In this document: in pieces, positions 1-4,662 of the stretch
Layout of the letters: each line of letters opens with the position of its first letter
Position numbering within the stretch: the stretch's first letter is position 1
NCBI GenBank assembly: GCA_934486755.1
Contig: CAKSQT010000066.1
Location: 1 to 8,930 of the forward strand
Reading direction: 5' to 3'
From: an uncultured Eubacteriales bacterium
GTDB lineage: Bacteria; Bacillota; Clostridia; Oscillospirales; Acutalibacteraceae
DNA: 8,930 nucleotides
Translations under genes and position numbers: made by a program
The notes under the pieces: generated by a model
Database searches by the model: none
The model's input: the letters and a program-made list of their open reading frames with translations, nothing else
Told to the model about the DNA's origin: nothing

Positions 1-211
1 GTATGAGCGAACCCTTACCCAAATTTAATTTTATGTATGAATCGCTGTACTCAAACACTCCGCGGCAACCCTCTAACGTTATCTCATTGTTGCCGAATAT
101 TTCAATATGCGGCGACGCGATCAAACCGGATTCTAAAATATCGTTATTCAAGGAAAATAATTTCCATTTTTCTTTTGGCTTTTTGGATACAAACTTAAAT
201 TTCTTTGACAA
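1..211 (-). CDS. yqfC: YqfC/YabP-family sporulation protein, partial (N-terminal ~70 aa)
   Basis: The minus strand is open from a TTG at 211-209 to the left edge (70 codons, no stop), so the gene is cut off at its 3' end. The translation contains SPHIEIFGNNEITLEGCRGV followed by FEYSDSYIKLNLGKGSL. This matches the core of the YqfC/YabP family (hydrophobic residue, P-x-I-x-I-x-G, E-(G/N)-x-R-G-V, E-Y-S). In Bacillus, yqfC is a sigma-E gene transcribed in the mother cell ahead of yqfD. The start is uncertain. An AAGGGG element lies 10 nt before the TTG and 4 nt before an in-frame GTG at 217-215, while an in-frame ATG at 265-263 has no ribosome binding site. The gene is divergent from ylbJ, another sporulation gene, which supports the call. 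YqfC is preferred over YabP because of the short basic N-terminus (KKFKFVSKKPKEKWK), but YabP is not excluded. Confidence 0.8.
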   Translation of the reverse strand, partial: MSKKFKFVSKKPKEKWKLFSLNNDILESGLIASPHIEIFGNNEITLEGCRGVFEYSDSYIKLNLGKGSLI

Positions 212-248
212 GACCACCCAACCCCTTGCTATAAATGTTATGAAAGAA

Positions 249-278
249 TCATTATAATAATTCATAACAGCATATAGA
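249..278 (+). promoter_or_regulatory. Possible sigma-E-type promoter for ylbJ (weak)
   Basis: In the 99-bp gap between the divergent yqfC-like gene and ylbJ, TCATTAT near 249-255 and CATATAGA at 271-278 lie about 15 bp apart. They loosely resemble the sigma-E elements known from Bacillus (TCATATT and CATACAMT, about 14 bp spacing). Only about five of eight -10 positions match, so this is a guess supported mainly by the sporulation genes on both sides. No good sigma-A promoter is visible in the gap. Confidence 0.2.
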
Positions 279-310
279 TATTTTAGAGTTATAAATATGA
301 AGGTGATAGT

Positions 311-1378
311 TTGCAAAAGTTTTTAAAGCTCTTAACTCCGTTTACCGCAATTTTCGTTATAATTTTTTTGATTGCAATTATTACCTCCCCAAAAATTTGC
401 ACCGAAGGCGTCGCAAGAGGGATAATGCTTTGCGGAAATGTAATTATACCGTCGCTATTTCCCTTTACTGTATGTGTAATGATAATACTTAATTCAGGTA
501 TTTTATCGCGCCTTAAATTTTTGGAAATATTCACCAAGAAACTGTTTTGTCTGACTTCGGAACAGTTCGCAGTTATGTTACTGTCATTCATCGGCGGATA
601 CCCGTTGGGTGCAAATATGATAAACGAACTTGTTAAAAGCAATAAGATAAGCAAAAATAATGCGAAAATTATGATAAATTATTGCGTAAACGCAGGACCA
701 GCATTTACCGTACTTGCAGTAGGCACCTCGGTCCTTTCTTCAAAAAAATTAGGGTACATACTTCTCTTTTCTCACATTCTTGCCGCTTTTATATTGGCTC
801 TTGCGTTTAGATTTATGTTCGACAGAAAAAACATCGCTTGCAGTAAAACAGAACCTCCGAGAAGCATAACATTTTCGGATAATATTGTACTTTCAACAGC
901 CAAATCCGCCTCTGCAATCATAAATATCTGTTCATACGTAATTCTATTTTCGGCTATAACCAATTATATAGATGCATTCAGCAAGAAAATCTACCTTTTA
1001 AAATATATTAAGTTTATATTGGAGGTGACCGTAGGCATAACACAAACGCATAATATTCTGCTAATATCCTTTTTATTGGGATTTGCTGGAATCAGCGTAT
1101 GGTGTCAGGTGATTTCGGTCAGCACTGAAATTAAACCTAATATAGGATGGTTAGCGCTTACAAGAATTTTTCACGGACTTATAAGCGTTATCATAACGGC
1201 AATTATACTTAAACTTTTTAAAATAAACATAACGACAGCGGCACATCAAATGCAAAACCTAAGATACTATTACTCGGGGTTTTCGCTGTCAGTCTCAATG
1301 TTGATTACGGTAATTGTTTTTTTAATATCAATTACAAGCAAAAAAAGTTGTGGAAAAATTCTTAAAGACGTGGTATAA
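311..1378 (+). CDS. ylbJ: Sporulation integral membrane protein YlbJ
   Basis: This 355-residue, strongly hydrophobic protein has about eight likely membrane segments (for example residues 9-26, 42-62, 85-103, 146-169, 201-220, 247-270, 284-303 and 327-341). It belongs to the nucleoside-recognition (Gate) domain family. YlbJ-type features are IIPSLFPFTV (residues 45-54), GGYPLGA (95-101) and NAGPAF (127-132); a second Gate-like half follows with FAGISVWCQ (258-266). In Bacillus, ylbJ is a sigma-E gene needed for heat-resistant spores; its transported solute is not known to me with certainty. The start is TTG at 311, preceded by AAGGTGAT at 300-307, a good Shine-Dalgarno match; no ATG fits as well. 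The length is close to that of Bacillus YlbJ (about 400), slightly shorter. It is divergent from the yqfC-like gene. Confidence 0.9.
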   Translation: MQKFLKLLTPFTAIFVIIFLIAIITSPKICTEGVARGIMLCGNVIIPSLFPFTVCVMIILNSGILSRLKFLEIFTKKLFCLTSEQFAVMLLSFIGGYPLGANMINELVKSNKISKNNAKIMINYCVNAGPAFTVLAVGTSVLSSKKLGYILLFSHILAAFILALAFRFMFDRKNIACSKTEPPRSITFSDNIVLSTAKSASAIINICSYVILFSAITNYIDAFSKKIYLLKYIKFILEVTVGITQTHNILLISFLLGFAGISVWCQVISVSTEIKPNIGWLALTRIFHGLISVIITAIILKLFKINITTAAHQMQNLRYYYSGFSLSVSMLITVIVFLISITSKKSCGKILKDVV

Positions 1379-1379
1379 T
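1351..1379 (+). promoter_or_regulatory. Extended -10 promoter for the small Cys protein gene
   Basis: A perfect TATAAT (1374-1379) with the extended-10 TG one base upstream (TGGTATAAT, 1371-1379) sits across the ylbJ stop codon. A poor -35 (TGGAAA, 1351-1356) is 17 bp upstream. It lies about 35 bp before the ATG at 1414, the right place to give that gene its own vegetative transcript inside the end of ylbJ. Confidence 0.45.
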
Positions 1380-1413
1380 GTCTGTATGACCGTTGCAGAG
1401 GATATGATGATAT

Positions 1414-1629
1414 ATGAGCAGTAAAATTTTTAACAAAAAACTTCCGCATTCGTGCGAATACTGTAAATACGGGAAACTATCGGAATTTTCAAATCAGGTT
1501 TTATGCTTGAAACACGGCGTAACCGAACGCCGCGACTCCTGCCGTAAATATAAATATGACGCTTTAAAGCGTATTCCTAAACGTATATCGGTAGAAGGAA
1601 ACTATAAACCCGAAGATTTTTCAATTTAA
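1414..1629 (+). CDS. Small four-cysteine protein, probable metal-binding, function unknown
   Basis: The gene encodes 71 residues with cysteines at 14, 17, 31 and 43 (C-x2-C-x13-C-x11-C), in the contexts CEYCKYG, VLCLKHGV and DSCRKYKYDALKR. The spacing fits a small zinc or iron ribbon. The C-terminal half is basic (KRIPKRISV) and the end acidic (PEDFSI). From memory, uncharacterised clostridial proteins share the pattern of a CxxC motif, an LC..GV segment, SCR(K)(F/Y)xYD(P/A)LKR and a final EDF; I could not check this. ATG 1414 has AGAGGA at 1397-1402 as a moderate ribosome binding site, and an extended -10 promoter lies just upstream. The gene sits between ylbJ and the tRNA promoter. No function is assigned; RNA or DNA binding is possible from the ribbon plus basic tail. 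Confidence 0.75.
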   Translation: MSSKIFNKKLPHSCEYCKYGKLSEFSNQVLCLKHGVTERRDSCRKYKYDALKRIPKRISVEGNYKPEDFSI

Positions 1630-1642
1630 ACAAAATTAATTG

Positions 1643-1670
1643 TTGACAAAATCAATATCTGTGTTATAAT
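1643..1670 (+). promoter_or_regulatory. Consensus sigma-A promoter of the tRNA-His/tRNA-Ser unit
   Basis: Perfect TTGACA (1643-1648) and perfect TATAAT (1665-1670) are separated by 16 bp. Transcription should begin near 1677, a few bases before the tRNA-His 5' end at 1685. This is a typical strong, growth-rate type tRNA promoter. It starts only 13 bp after the stop codon of the small Cys protein gene. Confidence 0.88.
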
Positions 1671-1684
1671 AGTTTTTGCGTTAC

Positions 1685-1762
1685 GGTGGATGTAGCTTAG
1701 TTGGTTAAAGCGCCAGTTTGTGGCACTGGAGACCGTGGGTTCGAATCCCATCTTCCACCCCA
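1685..1762 (+). tRNA. tRNA-His (anticodon GTG)
   Basis: A full cloverleaf is visible: acceptor GTGGATG (1686-1692) with CTTCCAC (1752-1758), D stem GCTT/AAGC, anticodon stem CCAGT/ACTGG with loop TTGTGGC (anticodon GTG), and T arm GTGGG-TTCGAAT-CCCAT. The extra G at -1 (1685), characteristic of tRNA-His, can pair with the discriminator C (1759). CCA is encoded (1760-1762) and followed directly by seven T. The acceptor stem has one U-U mismatch (position 6 against 67). It is transcribed from the promoter at 1643-1670 together with the tRNA-Ser 29 nt downstream. Confidence 0.96.
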
Positions 1763-1791
1763 TTTTTTTATTTTAACACGTTCAGCAACAC

Positions 1792-1885
1792 GGAGAAGTA
1801 CTCAAGTTGGTGACGAGGCGCCCCTGCTAAGGGCGTAGGTCGGCTAAACCCCGGCGCAGGAGTTCGAGTCTCCTCTTCTCCGCCA
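1792..1885 (+). tRNA. tRNA-Ser (anticodon GCT)
   Basis: This class II tRNA has acceptor GGAGAAG (1792-1798) pairing with CTTCTCC (1875-1881). The anticodon stem is CGCCC/GGGCG with loop CTGCTAA (anticodon GCT, reading AGC/AGU). A long GC-rich variable arm follows, and the T arm is AGGAG-TTCGAGT-CTCCT. Discriminator G (1882) and encoded CCA (1883-1885) complete it. It lies 29 nt after tRNA-His with no promoter between them, so the two are probably cut from one precursor. A hairpin terminator begins immediately after CCA. Confidence 0.96.
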
Positions 1886-1925
1886 AAAAACCACCGTAAT
1901 TTCGATAGAATTACGGTGGTTTTTT
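1886..1925 (+). terminator. Intrinsic terminator of the tRNA-His/Ser unit
   Basis: A 16-bp perfect inverted repeat (1886-1901 with 1909-1924, core CCACCGTAATT/AATTACGGTGG) has a 7-nt loop and ends in a run of T. Because the outer stem is A on the left and T on the right, it could also stop transcription coming from the other strand. It starts right after the tRNA-Ser CCA. Confidence 0.92.
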
Positions 1926-2013
1926 ATATCGATAAGTTATACAATTAGAGCGCAAAAAAATTAATACAACGTTATTAAAGATATAAATATAATATAATAA
2001 CTCAGCATAATTC

Positions 2014-2045
2014 AAAAGTCTGCGTGAATATTCACGCAGACTTTT
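2014..2045. terminator. 32-bp perfect palindrome, probable bidirectional terminator
   Basis: Positions 2014-2045 read the same on both strands, centred on GAATATTC, with AAAA at the left end and TTTT at the right. As RNA it forms a long stem (GTCTGCGTGAA type) flanked by A and U runs, which suits termination in either direction. It may stop leftward transcription of cwlD-radA, or readthrough from the tRNA unit. A binding site for a dimeric protein is the alternative. The rest of 1926-2138 is AT-rich spacer in which I see no gene. Confidence 0.6.
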
Positions 2046-2138
2046 CTTATAATGATTATAGAAGATAAAACGTTAAGAAGTGTTTCTGCAAATCGCCGAA
2101 ACGGCTATTGTAAATTCAAATAATAAGCGGGGTAAATC

Positions 2139-2306
2139 GTGTTGGGGATAATTCAATGTGCGGAAGACTGCAAATATCAGTATGACGGATACTGTACGCT
2201 TGAAACATATACAACCGTAAATTCGGTTGACGGTGTTTGTCCGCATTTTCTGAAAAAATCAGCGAATAACGGCGACTGCGTCAACCAGACTTTTCGCACC
2301 GATTAG
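2139..2306 (+). CDS. 55-aa Cys-rich small protein, function unknown
   Basis: From GTG 2139 (or TTG 2142) to TAG at 2304-2306 the plus strand encodes 55 residues with cysteines at 7, 11, 19, 34 and 47 in the order CAEDC, YQYDGYC, GVCPHF. GGGGT at 2129-2133 is a plausible ribosome binding site 5 nt before the GTG. The C-x3-C-x7-C-x14-C arrangement with YxxDGxC resembles very short clostridial Cys proteins that databases often mislabel as hydroxymyristoyl-ACP dehydratase; that is recall, not a search. The family-like part ends at about CPHFLKK. The last 16 or so residues are read antisense to the 3' end of radA (48-bp convergent overlap). A metal or iron-sulfur binding role is possible but unproven. 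Confidence 0.62.
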   Translation: MLGIIQCAEDCKYQYDGYCTLETYTTVNSVDGVCPHFLKKSANNGDCVNQTFRTD

Positions 2307-3623
2307 TTCCATTCCGTCGGGACATACCGTGACCTGTTTAAGACAGGAATACGGTAGTATACACTTTTTAAAACCGAGTCTTGCCGCCTCTGAAATACGG
2401 GACTGCACCCTCGGAACCGAACGCAATTCACCAGAAAGTCCCACTTCCCCGAACGCGATCAGATCATCGTCTATCGGAATATCACGCAATCCCGAGACGA
2501 TTGCCATAGCAACAGCCAAGTCTGCCGCAGGCTCGTCTATCCTCATACCGCCGACGATATTAAGATAGGTATCAAAATTTGAAAAATACAGACCGATACG
2601 CTTTTCAAGAACAGCGATTATGAGGTTAAGTCTGTTATAATCATACCCAGCCGACATTCTTCTCGGATTGCCGAAGCCAGTGGCGGTTACCAATCCCTGC
2701 ACCTCGGCAAGTATCGGACGGGTACCCTCGATAATACAGGTTATGCAACCGCCCGAAACATTGCTTATTCTTCCCGAAAGAAGCATTGCGGACGGATTTT
2801 CAACCTCATTAAGTCCCTTGTCAGACATCTCAAAAACACCGATTTCATTTGTGGAACCGAAACGGTTTTTAATTGAGCGTAATATCCTATAAGACTGATT
2901 ACGTTCGCCCTCAAAATAAAGAACGGTATCAACAATATGCTCCATAACTTTCGGACCTGCAATATCTCCGCCTTTATTGACATGACCTACAATAAATATA
3001 GGAATACCGAGCGATTTTCCCGTTTTAAGCAATAGATTAGTAGACTCACGAACCTGAACTATGCTTCCCGCAGACGAGGTAAGCTGGCTTATCTGCATAG
3101 TTTGTATTGAATCTATTATAACAAAATCAGGTTTATTTGTATTTATATAATCGCAAATTGCCTGCGTGTCGGTTTCGGTCATCACAGTAATGTTGTCGCT
3201 TACAACCCCAAGTCTGTTCGCCCGAAGTTTAATCTGCATTGCGGATTCCTCACCCGACACATAGAGAATTTTGAGATTTTTTTGCAGAGAATTGCAAACT
3301 TGGAGCAAAATGGTGGATTTACCTATCCCTGGGTCGCCGCTCAGCAAAACAACCGAGCCTTTGACAATGCCTCCGCCAAGCACTCGGTCGAGCTCCGAAA
3401 TTCCTGTAACAAAACGGCTTTCATCGTTTGCATTTATTTCAGAAAGCGGCTTTGCCGTCGCGGCAACGACAGGAGGAGTAAAATGCGAAGATACGCTTGA
3501 TGTAGGCTTCAATTCCTCTTCCATAGTATTCCAAGCGCCGCAACCGCCGCACCTTCCCGACCACTTCGGCGACTGATAACCGCATTCACTGCATATAAAT
3601 ACTGTTTTTGACTTTGTCTGCAT
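2259..3623 (-). CDS. radA: DNA repair protein RadA (Sms)
   Basis: RadA is a RecA-like ATPase and branch-migration helicase that helps process recombination intermediates. The 454-residue product has all family parts: N-terminal zinc finger (C11, C14, C25, C28 in CSECGYQSPKWSGRCGGC), Walker A GDPGIGKST (96-104), Walker B DFVIIDSIQT (166-175), the RadA signature KNRFGSTNEIGVFEM (252-266) and a C-terminal Lon-protease-like domain. Length is normal for the family. I chose ATG 3623 over the in-frame ATG at 3638. GGTG lies 9 nt before the former, the upstream ATG has its GAGG directly adjacent, and known RadA proteins begin near the KTxFxCxxCG segment. The start lies inside the end of cwlD (38-bp overlap), so the two are probably co-transcribed and translationally coupled. 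The 3' end overlaps a small plus-strand ORF. Confidence 0.97.
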   Translation of the reverse strand: MQTKSKTVFICSECGYQSPKWSGRCGGCGAWNTMEEELKPTSSVSSHFTPPVVAATAKPLSEINANDESRFVTGISELDRVLGGGIVKGSVVLLSGDPGIGKSTILLQVCNSLQKNLKILYVSGEESAMQIKLRANRLGVVSDNITVMTETDTQAICDYINTNKPDFVIIDSIQTMQISQLTSSAGSIVQVRESTNLLLKTGKSLGIPIFIVGHVNKGGDIAGPKVMEHIVDTVLYFEGERNQSYRILRSIKNRFGSTNEIGVFEMSDKGLNEVENPSAMLLSGRISNVSGGCITCIIEGTRPILAEVQGLVTATGFGNPRRMSAGYDYNRLNLIIAVLEKRIGLYFSNFDTYLNIVGGMRIDEPAADLAVAMAIVSGLRDIPIDDDLIAFGEVGLSGELRSVPRVQSRISEAARLGFKKCILPYSCLKQVTVCPDGMELIGAKSLVDAVAVIR

Positions 3624-4344
3624 TATTTTCTGCACCATCCTCAGAAAAGAACTTTTGTATTCCGCAAAATACGCTGAATGCCATTTTGCCTTGATAACCG
3701 CTGTCTTTAAGCTTTTCCAACTCGGAATGATTGCTTAAAAAGCCGCATTCAACTATGACCGCAGGCACGGTGGCATTTTTAAGCAAATACGTACTGCTCG
3801 TTCCCTTTTTTATAACACGGGTATTATCTGGCTGCAATAACTGAATAACTCTATCCTGAATACATTTGCCCAGCATTTCCGACTGTTTGACCGCAGGCGA
3901 ATAAAAAACCTGCGCCCCGCAAGCCGCCGATGTTGTAAATTTGTTTAAATGTATGCTGACAAATATTGCATTCGGGTATTCAGACATAAGATCAAGCCTG
4001 TTTTTTAGATCGCTCTTTTTGCGCGCCTGAATTGAGCCCGACGGAATACTGTCAGTAGAGTCATCGGTACTTCGTGTCATAACGACCTCATAACCGCCAG
4101 CCTCCAAAAACTTTTGCAGTTTTAGGGATATTTTGAGATTTATCTCTTTTTCAACTGTTCCATCTGCCGCGACCGCGCCTCCGTCAAAGCCGCCGTGGCC
4201 GCTGTCTAAAATAACCGTCGGGTGTTCCCTGACTTTTGCAGAAGCATTTATATGCTTATTATAAGTGTATATCGGCACCGCGCTCAAAAATGCAATCAAA
4301 AGCATTACAGAAAGCAGAACGGTTACTTTTTTCTTCAAGGTCAC
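3586..4344 (-). CDS. cwlD: N-acetylmuramoyl-L-alanine amidase CwlD (spore cortex)
   Basis: The 252-residue product is an Amidase_3 zinc amidase. In Bacillus, CwlD acts with PdaA to make muramic-delta-lactam in the spore cortex, the mark read by germination lytic enzymes. An N-terminal membrane anchor or signal (about residues 7-27) precedes the domain. The catalytic set is complete: H50 in LDSGHGG, E66 in EKEINL, H132 in SIHLN and E199 in VECGF. The GTG start at 4344-4342 is preceded by GGGAGTGAT, a strong ribosome binding site; a longer frame from ATG 4425 would start inside the tRNA-Leu terminator and lacks such a site. No cell-wall-binding repeats are present, which also favours CwlD over vegetative amidases. 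radA follows with overlap. I see no convincing sporulation promoter upstream. Confidence 0.9.
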   Translation of the reverse strand: MTLKKKVTVLLSVMLLIAFLSAVPIYTYNKHINASAKVREHPTVILDSGHGGFDGGAVAADGTVEKEINLKISLKLQKFLEAGGYEVVMTRSTDDSTDSIPSGSIQARKKSDLKNRLDLMSEYPNAIFVSIHLNKFTTSAACGAQVFYSPAVKQSEMLGKCIQDRVIQLLQPDNTRVIKKGTSSTYLLKNATVPAVIVECGFLSNHSELEKLKDSGYQGKMAFSVFCGIQKFFSEDGAENNADKVKNSIYMQ

Positions 4345-4416
4345 AATATCACTCCCGTACAGAATATGCGTTTTTACAGTACGGTAGAACGTGTTTGAAA
4401 CAGCCTGAAAAAGCAA

Positions 4417-4448
4417 AATCGACAAACCTGCAATGAGATTTGTCGATT
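4417..4448 (-). terminator. Intrinsic terminator after tRNA-Leu
   Basis: On the minus strand, two bases after the tRNA CCA, AATCGACAAA (4448-4439) pairs perfectly with TTTGTCGATT (4426-4417) around a 12-nt loop and runs into TTTTGCTTTTT. The stem is AT-rich, so some readthrough into cwlD, whose start lies about 70 bp further on, is conceivable. Confidence 0.8.
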
Positions 4449-4450
4449 AT

Positions 4451-4534
4451 TGGTGCGAGTGACGAGACTTGAACTCGTACGTCAAAGACACACGCCCCTC
4501 AAACGTGCCTGTCTGCCTATTCCAGCACACTCGC
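4451..4534 (-). tRNA. tRNA-Leu (anticodon GAG)
   Basis: Read on the minus strand, the acceptor GCGAGTG (4534-4528) pairs with CACTCGC (4461-4455). The anticodon stem is CACGT/GCGTG with loop TTGAGGG (anticodon GAG, reading CUC/CUU). A class II variable arm follows, and the T arm is ACGAG-TTCAAGT-CTCGT. Discriminator A and encoded CCA (4453-4451) end the gene. The closing anticodon-stem pair is a U-G. It has its own perfect promoter and terminator, so it is transcribed alone between the GH10 gene and cwlD. Confidence 0.95.
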
Positions 4535-4566
4535 ATTAGAACACCTTAAATTTATCGTGCCAGATT

Positions 4567-4595
4567 ATTATATCATCAACAACCCATTATGTCAA
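4567..4595 (-). promoter_or_regulatory. Perfect consensus sigma-A promoter of tRNA-Leu
   Basis: On the minus strand TTGACA (4595-4590) and TATAAT (4572-4567) are separated by exactly 17 bp, the ideal arrangement. Transcription should start near 4560, about 25 nt before the tRNA 5' end at 4534. It begins 27 bp after the hairpin that ends the rhaB operon. Confidence 0.93.
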
Positions 4596-4621
4596 CAAAA
4601 ATTTTATCTTTTTTTACACTT

Positions 4622-4650
4622 TTCGGGCGGACCGAAAAAGTCCGCCCGAA
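4622..4650 (-). terminator. GC-rich hairpin ending the rhaB-GH10 operon
   Basis: An 11-bp perfect stem (TTCGGGCGGAC with GTCCGCCCGAA) and a 7-nt loop begin 13 bp after the GH10 gene stop codon. Its position argues for a transcript end. On the minus strand, however, it is followed by an A-rich stretch, not a U run, so it is not a standard intrinsic terminator in that direction. It may act as a weak terminator or as a 3'-end-stabilising hairpin. Confidence 0.5.
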
Positions 4651-4662
4651 TTAGGCAAGTGT

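Noticed and set aside
3..257. 84-codon plus-strand open frame at the left edge
   Set aside because: It is the antisense of the YqfC/YabP-like gene, has no ribosome binding site and shows no recognisable domain.
1926..2138. Possible small RNA between the tRNA terminator and the 55-aa ORF (TATAAT at 2048-2053)
   Set aside because: No matching -35 box lies 16-18 bp upstream and no separate terminator follows; the -10-like word is expected by chance in AT-rich spacer.
2329..3576. Plus-strand open frames across radA
   Set aside because: They are antisense shadows of a well-supported radA with intact domains throughout and have no start signals.
4345..4425. Longer cwlD start at ATG 4425
   Set aside because: It would begin within the tRNA-Leu terminator stem and lacks a ribosome binding site; GTG 4344 has GGGAGTGAT at good spacing and directly precedes the signal-like segment.
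4451..4534. tRNA-Leu as attachment site of an integrated element
   Set aside because: No integrase and no repeated copy of the tRNA 3' end were found, and the gene on the 3' side is the ordinary cwlD.
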